From Chryseomicrobium sp. FSL W7-1435 (GTDB lineage: Bacteria; Bacillota; Bacilli; Bacillales_A; Planococcaceae), in the NCBI RefSeq assembly GCF_038595005.1, contig NZ_CP151997.1, positions 372,001 through 436,000 of the forward strand: a stretch of 64,000 nt of DNA, written 5' to 3'. Numbering within the stretch: position 1 is the stretch's first letter; each line of letters starts with the position of its first letter. Shown piece by piece: positions 32,744 through 42,109 of the stretch. The notes under the pieces were generated by a model that saw only the letters and a list, made by a program, of their open reading frames with translations, had not been told where the DNA came from and ran no database searches. Both the position numbers and the translations under genes were made by a program.

Positions 32744-33307
32744 ATGAAAATGATTATTGGCCTGGGGAACCCGGGCAAGAAATATGAAAAAACTCGCCAT
32801 AACATCGGCTTTTTAGTGATTGATGAGTTGGCTAAAAAATATGGTGTTGAGTTAAACCAAACCAAATTTCATGCACTTTACGCTATTGCTCATACACCGA
32901 ATGGAAAAGTGTTGCTTGTAAAGCCGTATACGTACATGAACCTTTCAGGTGAAGCTGTTGCACCGTTAATGAATTACTACGGTGTAGAGTTAGAGGATAC
33001 AGTTGTCATTTATGACGACTTGGATCTTGGAACAGGCAAGCTCAGACTTCGTCAACGTGGGAGTGCAGGCGGGCATAATGGTATTAAATCATTAATCCAA
33101 CATTTCGGTACGCAAAACTTCAACCGTATTCGTATCGGTATTAGTCGGCCTCCTGGCACTATGAAAGTGCCGGACTATGTGCTGGCTAATTTTCGTGAAG
33201 AAGAACAGCTCGACATGGAGTTGGCGATTAAAAAGAGCGCCGACGCCTGCGCTTTATGGCTTGAAAAACCATTCCTAGAAGTCATGAATGATTTTAATGG
33301 TGCATAA
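32744..33307 (+). CDS. pth: Peptidyl-tRNA hydrolase
   Basis: A 187-residue Pth (SpoVC) that recycles stalled peptidyl-tRNA. IIGLGNPGKKYEKTRHNIGF contains the catalytic His and Asn. KPYTYMNLSGEAV, VIYDDLDLGTGKLRLR (catalytic Asp) and GSAGGHNGIKSLIQHFG follow. Normal length. Confidence 0.97.
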   Translation: MKMIIGLGNPGKKYEKTRHNIGFLVIDELAKKYGVELNQTKFHALYAIAHTPNGKVLLVKPYTYMNLSGEAVAPLMNYYGVELEDTVVIYDDLDLGTGKLRLRQRGSAGGHNGIKSLIQHFGTQNFNRIRIGISRPPGTMKVPDYVLANFREEEQLDMELAIKKSADACALWLEKPFLEVMNDFNGA

Positions 33308-33330
33308 TTTACTCACTGCGGGCCTATACT
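33302..33330 (+). promoter_or_regulatory. Possible forespore (sigma-F type) promoter of fin
   Basis: GCATA (33302-33306) and GGCCTATACT (33321-33330), 14 bases apart, loosely resemble the sigma-F consensus GYATA / GGNNANANTW. B. subtilis fin is sigma-F dependent. The match is imperfect. Confidence 0.35.
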
Positions 33331-33352
33331 GTCTATAAAAGGCGGTGGGCAC

Positions 33353-33577
33353 ATGATTCGTAGTCGATGTAAGCATTGTCGGCAAGAGACGAGTGCGATT
33401 CCGTATGAATCGTTCACACAAATCGTCGATACACTAACTAAACAAGAGGTACAGTGGCAGCCGCTTCTGACAGAAGAACTACCAGGACGATGGGTCGTGG
33501 ATGGTATTTGTCTAGACTGTCGCGATGCTATGGAACGTAATCCACTCTACTTCTCATTAAACAAATGGATACAGTAA
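33353..33577 (+). CDS. fin: Anti-sigma-F factor Fin
   Basis: A 74-residue zinc protein (YabK). Paired CxxC motifs are C6/C9 and C53/C56. The position between pth and mfd is as in B. subtilis, where Fin helps switch off sigma-F when sigma-G takes over in the forespore. The ribosome site is AAGGCGGTG. Confidence 0.9.
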   Translation: MIRSRCKHCRQETSAIPYESFTQIVDTLTKQEVQWQPLLTEELPGRWVVDGICLDCRDAMERNPLYFSLNKWIQ

Positions 33578-33579
33578 CT

Positions 33580-33609
33580 GCTTTGGAATCAGCTCCAAAG
33601 CCTTTTTCT
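33580..33609 (+). terminator. Terminator of fin
   Basis: GCTTTGGA-atcagc-TCCAAAGC followed by CTTTTTC. Confidence 0.85.
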
Positions 33610-33630
33610 GTTTTCACTGGAGGATTTGCT

Positions 33631-36600
33631 ATGCACGCTTTGCTACAACTATTGCAAGAAGAAAAGAAGGTGCGGGAATGGATTGACTCCCTTCGCGCAG
33701 GAACCGATCATCAATTGATCACAGGGCTGACTGGCAGCGCCCGGACACTTCTTGGAAAACAAATTTATGAAGAAACCAATCAATCGGTGCTCATCGTGAC
33801 GCCGAATCTTTTGCATGCGCAAAAAGTGAAAGATGACTATACGCGAATCATGGGAGAAGATCGGGTATTTTTATACCCTGCAGATGAGTTAATTGCGGCA
33901 GATATGGCCATCGCAAGCCCTGAACTCCGTGCAGAACGCATAGAGACGTTGGATTATCTCTCGATGAATAAGAAAGGTGTTTACATTATACCTGTTGCCG
34001 CTTTCCGGAAAAAATTAACGCCCCGTACAGAGTGGGAGCAGCTGACATTGACCCTCCGAGAAGGAGAAGAGATTGAACCAGAGAGGCTCATTCAAACACT
34101 CGTCAATCTTGGTTACACTCGTCAAGGAATGGTCTCTTCACCAGGAGAATTTGCGACGCGAGGTGGAATCGTAGATATTTATCCACTTCAAGCAGAGCAT
34201 CCCGTCCGTATCGAGCTGTTTGACACGGAAATCGATTCTTTACGTCAGTTTTCAGCTGAAGACCAACGTTCCATGGGACGTCTCAAAGACATACGCATCT
34301 TACCGGCAACAGATTATTTGTGGTCAGATGAAAAACGATTGGTGCTCAAAGAGAGACTTGAAATAGCACTTGGAGAATCTCTGAAAATAGTGAAAAATCC
34401 TCAAACTCAGCAGCAATTCATGGACAGTATTTCGCGTGAAATTGGACTGATCAAAGATGGATTATTGCCAGATGGAGTGGCCAAATACTTGCCACTAATG
34501 ACTGGTCATACAGCCGAGCTTCTTGACTACGTAGGGCTAGACACATTAGTGATTTTCGATGAACTGGGCCGAATTCAAGAAACAGCCGAAACGCTCGAAC
34601 GAGAAGAGACGGATTGGTTTATGTCGTTACTTGAAGAAGGGCTGATTGTTCATAAAGCGAAACCTGCGACTTCACTGAAGGCTGTTATGCAGAGCATGAA
34701 ACAAAAGCAGATTTATTATTCTTTGTTTGCTCGTACCTTTGGTGGCATTCCGATCAAATCTACATTGAGTTTTTCCTGCAAGCCGATGCAAGAATTTCAC
34801 GGGCAAATGCATTTATTGGCGGGAGAAATGGAGCGATGGGAGCAAGGGAATTTCCGCGTTATCATTCTAGCAGAAGGAAAAGAGCGTCTGGACAAGGTGC
34901 AAGAGGTACTCGAAGATTATGACATGTCTTCAAAGATCATTCATGAAGATGCCCATATTACAGAGCCGGGTGTTTATTTGCTTGATGGGGATGTGAATGC
35001 GGGCTTTGAATTGCCCTTGCAACGACTGACGGTTATAACAGACGCAGAATTGTTCAAATCGCGGCCTAAAAAGCGTACCAATCGTCAAAAGCTTTCAAAT
35101 GCGGAACGGATCAAGAGTTATTCAGATATTAAGCCTGGGGATTGGATTGTTCATATTCATCACGGGATCGGCAAGTATATCGGCATTGAAACGCTGGAAA
35201 TGAATGGTACGCACAAGGATTATCTGCATATTCGGTACAAAGGAGACGACAAGCTCTTTGTTCCGGTCGATCAAATCGACTTGATTCAGAAATATGTGGG
35301 TTCTGGTGAGAAAGAGCCAAAAGTTCATAAGCTCGGTGGGGCCGATTGGAAGAAGACCAAAATCAAGGTTTCGCGCGCAGTGGAGGACATTGCAGATGAA
35401 CTTATCAAACTCTACGCTAAGCGAGAAGCTGAAGTAGGGCATGCCTTTGAGCCAGACAGCGACCTTCAGCAATCGTTTGAAGCTGCTTTTCCTTATGAAG
35501 AGACAGAGGATCAGTTACGTACAATTGAGGAAATCAAACGAGATATGGAAAAAGCGCGCCCTATGGATCGCTTAGTGTGTGGAGACGTGGGCTATGGGAA
35601 GACAGAAGTGGCTATCCGAGCAGCCTTCAAAGCGGTTATGGAAGGTAAACAAGTAGCGTTCTTATGTCCAACCACTATCCTTGCTCAACAACATTACGAT
35701 ACGTTGGTGGAGCGTTTCCAGGACTTCCCTATTGAAGTGGGCTTGCTTAGCCGCTTTCGAACGAAGAAACAACAGACTGAAACAACGACGGGTCTTAAAA
35801 AAGGCTTGGTAGACGTGGTCATTGGTACACACCGTGTCCTGTCAAAAGATGTGGAGTTCCATGACCTGGGACTGCTAATTGTCGATGAAGAACAACGTTT
35901 TGGTGTAAAGCATAAAGAAAAAGTTAAACAACTGAAGACCTCTGTGGATGTCATCACATTAACAGCTACTCCAATCCCAAGAACGCTTCATATGTCGATG
36001 ATTGGTGTGCGTGACTTATCGGTCATCGAGACGCCACCGAAGAACCGATTCCCGATTCAGACCTATGTGGTGGAATCGAATGGTGCTCTTATACGAGAAG
36101 CTATTGAACGGGAGATGGCTCGTGGCGGCCAAGTGTTCTTCTTATACAACCGTGTAGAAGACATCACGCGTAAAGTAGAGGAAATTCAAAGTTTAGTTCC
36201 GTCTGCTCGTGTTGCCTATGCCCATGGTCAGATGACAGAGAGCGAATTAGAATCCATTTTAATCAGCTTCTTGCAAGGGGAATACGATGTGCTTGTCACA
36301 ACGACGATTATCGAGACAGGCATCGATATTCCGAACGTGAACACACTATTTGTGCATGACGCGGACCGCATGGGTCTCTCGCAGTTGTATCAGTTGCGTG
36401 GCCGTGTCGGACGATCAAATCGCGTGGCTTATGCCTATTTCATGCATCAACGAGATAAAGTGTTAACAGATGTTGCCGAAAAACGCTTGCAGGCCATCAA
36501 GGAATTTACAGAGCTAGGATCAGGTTTCAAAATTGCCATGCGTGATCTTTCTATTCGAGGCGCCGGAAATTTACTTGGTTCACAGCAACACGGTTTCATC

Positions 36601-37152
36601 GATTCAGTCGGTTATGATCTGTATACGCAGCTTCTTGAAGCAGCCGTGGAGCGCAAGCGTACAGGAAAAGAAAAAGAAGAAGTGGTGGAGATTGAGATTT
36701 CCGTGCCGTTCGATGCTTATCTTCCGGACACGTACATTTCCGATGGCTATCAGAAGATTCAAATGTACAAGCGTATTAAGGCATTCGATAAAGAAGAAGA
36801 GTACCATGATATTTATGACGAGCTGCAGGACCGCTTTGGGGATGTGCCGCTAGAAGCAGAAAACTTGTTGCGTATTGCTCGCATGAAAGTGTGGGGGCGT
36901 CTAAGTGGCGTGGAAAGTATCAAAGAGCAAGGCGGTAAGTTAATCGTGCGCTTTGGAGAAAAAACCTCCCAACAATTTGATGCGGCAGTGTTCTATGAAA
37001 AATCGATGACGTACGGCAAACAAGTCAACTTCGGAGTAGACCATGGCCACTTCTTAATCAAAATTGACGTTAAGGGTGGCAAGCATCACCCATTTGACGT
37101 GCTTGAAAAAATGATGGAGTTGTCACCACAAGCGATTCGTCAGGCGTCTTAA
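33631..37152 (+). CDS. mfd: Transcription-repair coupling factor Mfd
   Basis: A 1173-residue superfamily 2 translocase that removes stalled RNA polymerase and recruits UvrA. The N-terminal UvrB-like region (GLTGSARTLLGKQI) is followed by a CarD-like RNA polymerase interaction domain (DIKPGDWIVHIHHGIGKYIG). Walker A is CGDVGYGKTEVAIRAA, the DExQ box is LLIVDEEQRFGV, and motif VI is in QLRGRVGRSNRVAYAY. A TRCF C-terminal domain ends the protein. The open frame extends 22 codons upstream, but ATG 33631 has the ACTGGAGGAT site. Confidence 0.97.
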   Translation: MHALLQLLQEEKKVREWIDSLRAGTDHQLITGLTGSARTLLGKQIYEETNQSVLIVTPNLLHAQKVKDDYTRIMGEDRVFLYPADELIAADMAIASPELRAERIETLDYLSMNKKGVYIIPVAAFRKKLTPRTEWEQLTLTLREGEEIEPERLIQTLVNLGYTRQGMVSSPGEFATRGGIVDIYPLQAEHPVRIELFDTEIDSLRQFSAEDQRSMGRLKDIRILPATDYLWSDEKRLVLKERLEIALGESLKIVKNPQTQQQFMDSISREIGLIKDGLLPDGVAKYLPLMTGHTAELLDYVGLDTLVIFDELGRIQETAETLEREETDWFMSLLEEGLIVHKAKPATSLKAVMQSMKQKQIYYSLFARTFGGIPIKSTLSFSCKPMQEFHGQMHLLAGEMERWEQGNFRVIILAEGKERLDKVQEVLEDYDMSSKIIHEDAHITEPGVYLLDGDVNAGFELPLQRLTVITDAELFKSRPKKRTNRQKLSNAERIKSYSDIKPGDWIVHIHHGIGKYIGIETLEMNGTHKDYLHIRYKGDDKLFVPVDQIDLIQKYVGSGEKEPKVHKLGGADWKKTKIKVSRAVEDIADELIKLYAKREAEVGHAFEPDSDLQQSFEAAFPYEETEDQLRTIEEIKRDMEKARPMDRLVCGDVGYGKTEVAIRAAFKAVMEGKQVAFLCPTTILAQQHYDTLVERFQDFPIEVGLLSRFRTKKQQTETTTGLKKGLVDVVIGTHRVLSKDVEFHDLGLLIVDEEQRFGVKHKEKVKQLKTSVDVITLTATPIPRTLHMSMIGVRDLSVIETPPKNRFPIQTYVVESNGALIREAIEREMARGGQVFFLYNRVEDITRKVEEIQSLVPSARVAYAHGQMTESELESILISFLQGEYDVLVTTTIIETGIDIPNVNTLFVHDADRMGLSQLYQLRGRVGRSNRVAYAYFMHQRDKVLTDVAEKRLQAIKEFTELGSGFKIAMRDLSIRGAGNLLGSQQHGFIDSVGYDLYTQLLEAAVERKRTGKEKEEVVEIEISVPFDAYLPDTYISDGYQKIQMYKRIKAFDKEEEYHDIYDELQDRFGDVPLEAENLLRIARMKVWGRLSGVESIKEQGGKLIVRFGEKTSQQFDAAVFYEKSMTYGKQVNFGVDHGHFLIKIDVKGGKHHPFDVLEKMMELSPQAIRQAS

Positions 37153-37161
37153 AGGATTCTG

Positions 37162-37192
37162 TGCATAAACCTCTCGCGCTCTCGCCATACTA
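37162..37192 (+). promoter_or_regulatory. Sigma-G promoter of spoVT
   Basis: TGCATA (37162-37167), an 18-base spacer and CATACTA (37186-37192) fit the forespore sigma-G consensus TGMATA / CATNNTA. B. subtilis spoVT is a sigma-G gene. Confidence 0.75.
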
Positions 37193-37234
37193 TGGCAGAG
37201 ATAGAAGAGTTTTTCCAAGAGAGGATGGCAGAAT

Positions 37235-37771
37235 ATGAAGGCAACAGGAATTGTAAGACGAATCGATGATTTAGGACGAGTCGTCATCCCAAAAGAGATA
37301 CGGCGTACGATGCGTATTCGGGAAGGCGACCCTCTTGAAATCTTTACAGACCGAGAAGGGGAAATTATTTTAAAGAAATACTCCCCCATCCATGAGCTAG
37401 GTACTTTTGCCAGTGAATATGCAGAGGCGCTATACGAGACGTTGGGCACGCCAGTGATGATCAGTGATCAAGATGAAGTGGTGGCGGTGGCGGGTCTATC
37501 CAAAAAGGATTATATTAAGCGTCGCCTTGCCAGTCCGACAGAAGATACGTTGAATGCCAAAGAAAAGATTGTGGAGAAGCATGAGGAAAGCGTGGAGTGG
37601 ATTCCAGGTGTGAAAGAAACCGTGCGCTCTTACGGTGTCGTCCCTATTGTGATGAATGGTGATGTGATCGGTGGTATGTTTATTTTGTCGAAAGTACACT
37701 ATATCGGGGACCCTGAGATGAAAGCTCTTGAAACAGCAGCAAATTTTTTAGCAAAGCAAATGAATGGTTGA
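37235..37771 (+). CDS. spoVT: Stage V sporulation protein T
   Basis: A 178-residue forespore regulator. The N-terminal AbrB-type swapped-hairpin domain (MKATGIVRRIDDLGRVVIPK, residues 1-50) is joined to a GAF-like C-terminal domain (VMISDQDEVVAVAGLSKKDY ... GGMFILSK). It modulates sigma-G-dependent genes and spore germination properties. It has a predicted sigma-G promoter. Confidence 0.96.
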   Translation: MKATGIVRRIDDLGRVVIPKEIRRTMRIREGDPLEIFTDREGEIILKKYSPIHELGTFASEYAEALYETLGTPVMISDQDEVVAVAGLSKKDYIKRRLASPTEDTLNAKEKIVEKHEESVEWIPGVKETVRSYGVVPIVMNGDVIGGMFILSKVHYIGDPEMKALETAANFLAKQMNG

Positions 37772-37776
37772 TACGT

Positions 37777-37806
37777 AAGCCGTGCCTTGTGAAGGTTCGG
37801 CTTTTC
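37777..37806 (+). terminator. Terminator of spoVT
   Basis: AAGCCGTGCCTT-gt-GAAGGTTCGGCTT followed by TTC; a moderate stem. Confidence 0.65.
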
Positions 37807-37862
37807 GTTGCGGAAAATTTGGTATACTACGAGAAGAATGATGGAATGAGAAGGTGGTAGCC

Positions 37863-39473
37863 ATGTCGACACAATGGAAAATGTCCAGTTATATGAAAGG
37901 TGCAGCCATGCTCACCATTTCAGCACTGTTGATTAAAATTCTTAGCGCTATTTATCGCGTCCCGTTCCAAAACATGGTCGGCGACGAAGGTTTCTACATC
38001 TACCAACAAATTTATCCATTCATCGGCATGATCACGACCTGGACTTCTGTCGGGTTTGCAGTCGCACTCGCCAAACTAATGTCTGATCAAATGGCCAATG
38101 GAGACATGGAAGCCGTTCAAAAAATCAAAAAAGTTGGTTTTACATATATCAGCATCATTTCTATCATCTTTTTCATCGCCTTTTTACTTGGAGCAGACGC
38201 ACTTGCCCAAGCAATGGGAGACGAAAAACTCGCTCCTCTTCTACAAATCGGGGCTATCGTTCTGTTAGCTATGCCGTTTTTAGCCGTGCTGAAAAGTGTC
38301 TACCAAGCAACCGAACGCCTCACGCCACTCGCCTTTGCCCAAGTTATCGAGCAAGCCGTCCGAGTAAGCTTCATTCTCGTAGGTGCGTATATCGTGTTAA
38401 ACTGGACCAATGATCTCTATGCAACAGGAGCAGTCGCCTTATTTGGAGCCAGTGTGGGGGAAGCAGCAGGCATCTTTCTTCTCGGGTGGTGGTTAACAAA
38501 AAAAGACCGTGCCATCCTCGGAAAGACGACATCTTCTTTGCCAACGAAAACGATTTTGCGAGACTTGACGTGGATCAGTATTAGCGCGAGCATCAGCAGC
38601 TTGTTTTTCCTGATGATGCAACTCGTCGATTCCATGACAGTCGTCAACGGTCTCACAGCGGCAGGAGTCGACCTGCAGCAAGCCAAAGAGACGAAAGGAA
38701 TTTACGACCGCGTGCAACCGCTCATCCAGATGGGCATTGTGGTGACAACGTCACTTGCCTTTGCCTTGGTTCCGCTCATTGCAAGTCGCTCTAAACGACA
38801 AGACGGGCGTGGCGCGATGCCGTTCATTCAACTGTCCTACCGGGTCGCACTTGTCTTTGGAAGCGCAGCTGCTGCGGGATTGATTATCACGATGCCTTAT
38901 GTGAATGAAACGCTATTCCAGACACGCGACTTGTCGGTCGTGCTCATGGTCGGAAGTGGCCAAGTCCTCTGGCTATCGTTGATTCTATTATTTATGGCCA
39001 TCCTGCAAGGCGTGGGCCGTATTTGGCGTCCGACACTTTGGCTCGTGCTAGGGCTTGTCGTGAAAGCGTTAGGCAATGTCTGGTTAGTAGACAGTTACGG
39101 GGTTTTAGGAGCTGCACTTGCAGGGAACCTCGCAATGATTGTAGCGCTCGTGGGAGTCGTTTACGAACTGAAGCGTCACTGGCAGGACAGACTTGCGGGA
39201 GCTTCCTTCTATACAGGTCTTGCCCTTGCAGTAGGGGCAATGACTATAAGTGTTGTCGGTATCGAAGTAGTGCTCGACACTTTTCTTCTAGATGGCCTGC
39301 CGAGTCGGCTCCAAGCACTTATGATCACAGCGCTTAGCGTTCCGGTCGGTGTGGTTGTGTTCTTGACACTTATCATGAAGCACCAACTCCTACGACCAAA
39401 AGAATGGTACCTTCTTCCGTTCGGAAAACGCTTAGCAGGCGTCCAACTGCTCTTGAACCGAAAGAAAGGATGA
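37863..39473 (+). CDS. yabM: Polysaccharide/lipid flippase family protein YabM (SpoVB/MurJ-like)
   Basis: A 536-residue membrane protein with about 14 hydrophobic segments, of the MATE-like polysaccharide transporter family that includes SpoVB and MurJ. It begins MKGAAMLTISALLIKILSAIYRVPFQN, split here as AAMLTISALLIKILSAIYRV, and GDEGFYIYQQIYPF is the usual motif. Lipid-linked sugar export is expected, but the substrate is unknown. ATG 37863 follows AAGGTGG. The run of overlapping or closely packed genes from here to divIC suggests one operon. Confidence 0.9.
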   Translation: MSTQWKMSSYMKGAAMLTISALLIKILSAIYRVPFQNMVGDEGFYIYQQIYPFIGMITTWTSVGFAVALAKLMSDQMANGDMEAVQKIKKVGFTYISIISIIFFIAFLLGADALAQAMGDEKLAPLLQIGAIVLLAMPFLAVLKSVYQATERLTPLAFAQVIEQAVRVSFILVGAYIVLNWTNDLYATGAVALFGASVGEAAGIFLLGWWLTKKDRAILGKTTSSLPTKTILRDLTWISISASISSLFFLMMQLVDSMTVVNGLTAAGVDLQQAKETKGIYDRVQPLIQMGIVVTTSLAFALVPLIASRSKRQDGRGAMPFIQLSYRVALVFGSAAAAGLIITMPYVNETLFQTRDLSVVLMVGSGQVLWLSLILLFMAILQGVGRIWRPTLWLVLGLVVKALGNVWLVDSYGVLGAALAGNLAMIVALVGVVYELKRHWQDRLAGASFYTGLALAVGAMTISVVGIEVVLDTFLLDGLPSRLQALMITALSVPVGVVVFLTLIMKHQLLRPKEWYLLPFGKRLAGVQLLLNRKKG

Positions 39474-39478
39474 CACAC

Positions 39479-40939
39479 ATGCCAACTCTTACAATTATAG
39501 GACTAGGTGTAGCCGAGCTTGATCAGCTGCCACTAGGTCTTTATAAATTTATCAAACAAGCGAACTCTCTTTATATTCGTACGGAAGACCACCCTGTCGT
39601 TAAGGAACTGGCTGAAGAAGGGCTCACGTATACAAGCTTTGATGCCGTATATGAAAAGCACGATGACTTTTCAGCGGTATACCGTGAAATTGCCGACACT
39701 TTGATTGCGCTGGCCAAACAGCAGGATGTTATTTACGCGGTGCCGGGGCATCCACTTGTTGCTGAACAGACTGTGCAACATTTAATTGAAGCGGAACGTG
39801 CAGGCCAAATTTCTCTGCAAATCAAAGGCGGTCAAAGCTTCCTCGACCCATTATTTGCAGCCGTTCGCGTCGACCCGATTGAGGGGTTTCAACTACTTGA
39901 CGGAACCGCGATGCGCCGAGACGATATTCAAATGAATCAACATTTGTTCATCGGACAAGTCTATGATGCGTTCAGTGCTTCTGAGGTCAAACTAACGCTA
40001 ATGGAAAAGTACCCAGATGATTTCGCGGTGACCATTGTTACGGCAGCGGGTTCCTCAAAAGAAGTCATTCAGACGGTTCCCTTGTTCGAACTTGATCGTG
40101 TGATGGAACTCTCAAATTTAACGACAGTCTACGTGCCACCTGCAAAAGAACGCGACCAGCGCTACAAAGAGTGGCAGACGTTCCGCGACATCGTCGCAGT
40201 TCTTCGCAGTCCGGAAGGGTGTCCATGGGACCGTGAACAAACGCATGAGTCATTAAAGCGTTATGCGGTCGAAGAGGTCTATGAGTTGCTTCAAGCCATC
40301 AATGAACAGGATGACGAAGCAATCGTTGAAGAACTTGGGGATGTCTTGCTGCAAGTGTTTTTACATGCGCAGATTGGGGAAGATGAAGGGTACTTCTCTA
40401 TGGAGGACGTGCTTGAGCAAATCTCTGCTAAAATGGTACGCCGTCACCCGCACGTTTTTGGTGATGTGACAGTGGATTCAACAGGCGAAGTGTTAACCAA
40501 CTGGCAAGCTATCAAAGAAACAGAAAAACCAAAAGTGACGCACTTGTTAGAAGGACAGAAACGTCAGGATTCTTCTCTTCTCACATCTTTCAATTTCCAG
40601 AAAAAAGCGGCAACGGTCGGTTTTGACTGGCCAAATGTGGCAGGAGCATGGGACAAGTTTGACGAAGAACTACAAGAGTGGAAACAAGCGATTGAGCACG
40701 GGACGACCGAGCAACAGCTAGATGAACTAGGTGACGTTTTGTTCACCCTCGTTAACCTCGCGCGTTTTCTAAAGCTTTCGCCTGAACTTGCGATGCAACA
40801 GGCAAATCAAAAGTTTGAGCGACGTTTTCGCCACGTAGAGACGTCTGTACGCTCTGGTCGCGGCGAATTTAGTGACTACACATTGGACGAGCTAGAAGAA
40901 TTCTGGCAACAAGCCAAGCAACTAGAAAGAGGGGAATAA
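39479..40939 (+). CDS. mazG: MazG family protein with N-terminal methylase-like domain
   Basis: A 486-residue fusion (YabN). Residues 1-220 resemble tetrapyrrole (corrin/porphyrin) methylases (TLTIIGLGVAELDQLPLG, VIYAVPGHPLVAEQTVQ). Residues 240-486 hold tandem MazG nucleotide pyrophosphohydrolase domains, seen as RSPEGCPWDREQTHESLKRY and EEVYELLQAI, with EELGDVLLQVFLHAQ carrying the EExxD metal ligands. MazG removes non-canonical NTPs; the role of the methylase-like part is unclear. ATG 39479 follows AAGGATGAC. Confidence 0.93.
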   Translation: MPTLTIIGLGVAELDQLPLGLYKFIKQANSLYIRTEDHPVVKELAEEGLTYTSFDAVYEKHDDFSAVYREIADTLIALAKQQDVIYAVPGHPLVAEQTVQHLIEAERAGQISLQIKGGQSFLDPLFAAVRVDPIEGFQLLDGTAMRRDDIQMNQHLFIGQVYDAFSASEVKLTLMEKYPDDFAVTIVTAAGSSKEVIQTVPLFELDRVMELSNLTTVYVPPAKERDQRYKEWQTFRDIVAVLRSPEGCPWDREQTHESLKRYAVEEVYELLQAINEQDDEAIVEELGDVLLQVFLHAQIGEDEGYFSMEDVLEQISAKMVRRHPHVFGDVTVDSTGEVLTNWQAIKETEKPKVTHLLEGQKRQDSSLLTSFNFQKKAATVGFDWPNVAGAWDKFDEELQEWKQAIEHGTTEQQLDELGDVLFTLVNLARFLKLSPELAMQQANQKFERRFRHVETSVRSGRGEFSDYTLDELEEFWQQAKQLERGE

Positions 40940-40940
40940 T

Positions 40941-41231
40941 ATGCGTTTAGATAAATATTTGAAAGTCTCGCGTTTGATCAAACGTCGTACACTTGCTAAA
41001 CAAGTAGCCGACCAAGGTCGAATCGAAATTAATGGCAAGACAGCAAAAGCGAGTAGCGATGTCAAAGCGGGTGATGAACTGCGCATTCGTTTCGGCCAAA
41101 AGGTCGTCATGGCTCGTGTAGAAAGTATTCGAGAGAATGCTAAGAAAGAAGAAGCGACGATGATGTTCACCATTCTAAGTGAAGAACGCCTTGCTAAAGT
41201 TGAACCTGAATTTATAGACGACGCGGAGTAG
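40941..41231 (+). CDS. rqcP: RNA-binding S4 domain protein RqcP
   Basis: A 96-residue S4-domain protein (YabO, Hsp15-like), slightly longer than in B. subtilis. MRLDKYLKVSRLIKRRTLAK and GRIEINGKTAKASSDVKAGD are the S4 fold. In B. subtilis it works with RqcH in adding alanine tails to stalled nascent chains on 50S subunits. One base separates it from mazG. Confidence 0.94.
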   Translation: MRLDKYLKVSRLIKRRTLAKQVADQGRIEINGKTAKASSDVKAGDELRIRFGQKVVMARVESIRENAKKEEATMMFTILSEERLAKVEPEFIDDAE

Positions 41232-41252
41232 CCCACGGGCATACTCCGTTTT
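41224..41252 (+). terminator. Terminator of rqcP
   Basis: CGGAGTA-gcccacgggca-TACTCCG followed by TTTTTC. The stop codon is inside the hairpin. Confidence 0.7.
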
Positions 41253-41267
41253 TCTTTTTCATATAGT
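41239..41267 (+). promoter_or_regulatory. Sigma-E-like promoter of yabP
   Basis: -35 candidate GCATACT (41239-41245) and -10 candidate CATATAGT (41260-41267). The -10 is identical to that before bofA. It overlaps the rqcP terminator and would start a mother-cell transcript for yabP-yabQ. Confidence 0.45.
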
Positions 41268-41291
41268 GTGAGGAATGAAAGGAGAGACGAC

Positions 41292-41594
41292 ATGACGTAT
41301 ACCCAAGAATCGCCCGTATCTTCCCTCACAAGCAGTGATCACCACATCTCCCTCCGTAACCGTAAACGTATGGATGTCACAGCTGTTAAAGCCATGGAGC
41401 GCTTTGACGCAGAGGAATTTTTTGTGCGCACTTCACAAGGATTTATGACCATCAAAGGTGCCGACTTACGTATTGTTCATTTGGATGTAGACAAAGGTTT
41501 ATTATCACTCGAAGGACTCGTCCAGAGCGTGCAGTATACAGAAGACGGAGGTAAAGATCCCGCTAAAGGGATTCTGCACAAACTTTTCGGATGA
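41292..41594 (+). CDS. yabP: Sporulation protein YabP
   Basis: A 100-residue YabP/YqfC-family protein, with HHISLRNRKRMDVTAVKAME and FFVRTSQGFMTIKGADL as the family core. In B. subtilis it is made under sigma-E and is needed for efficient sporulation, probably in spore coat or cortex assembly. ATG 41292 has AAAGGAGAG upstream. It overlaps yabQ by four bases. Confidence 0.9.
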   Translation: MTYTQESPVSSLTSSDHHISLRNRKRMDVTAVKAMERFDAEEFFVRTSQGFMTIKGADLRIVHLDVDKGLLSLEGLVQSVQYTEDGGKDPAKGILHKLFG

Positions 41595-42109
41595 GTCCGG
41601 TTGAACAGCTAGCCCATCTGATCTTTTGGATAGCTAGTGGTATTCTCATGATGGCCTGGTTGGATGCCATTTGGTGCCGTCTGCAGCTGATACAAAAACG
41701 TTTGCGTCGTCAGCTGCTACCTTGGGCATTAGCTGGTGGAGTTATCTGCGCTGCTATCGTTTCAGCTTATATGACCATTCACTACGCACATGGCGAATGG
41801 CGTGTCTATGATGTGGTGGCACAGGGGAGTGGGGTCTTGCTCTACAGGCACTTCTTCCAGCAACCCATTCGATTGGTAGGGAGGGTGATGGACTTCATGT
41901 TGCTCCAACCAGTGTGGAAAATCCTCCATATCGCTGTGACCTTTATCCGACTAATTGTTCGAGTTCATGTTAAGCTTGTGGCAGGAATCTACCAATTGAC
42001 CTATACTGTAGCGAGAAAAATATTTCCAACTACACTTCAAAGAAAGCTGAAAATTAGGTATACTAGAGCCAAACCACGTAGTAGGAGGAAACCCGATGAG
42101 TCCACATGA
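41591..42109 (+). CDS. yabQ: Spore cortex biosynthesis protein YabQ
   Basis: A 172-residue membrane protein with hydrophobic segments near residues 8-24, 45-65, 78-95 and 105-120 and a basic C-terminus. It is the YabQ family, needed for cortex formation in B. subtilis and localised to the outer forespore membrane. It overlaps yabP and divIC, so translation is coupled on both sides. Confidence 0.88.
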   Translation: MSPVEQLAHLIFWIASGILMMAWLDAIWCRLQLIQKRLRRQLLPWALAGGVICAAIVSAYMTIHYAHGEWRVYDVVAQGSGVLLYRHFFQQPIRLVGRVMDFMLLQPVWKILHIAVTFIRLIVRVHVKLVAGIYQLTYTVARKIFPTTLQRKLKIRYTRAKPRSRRKPDEST

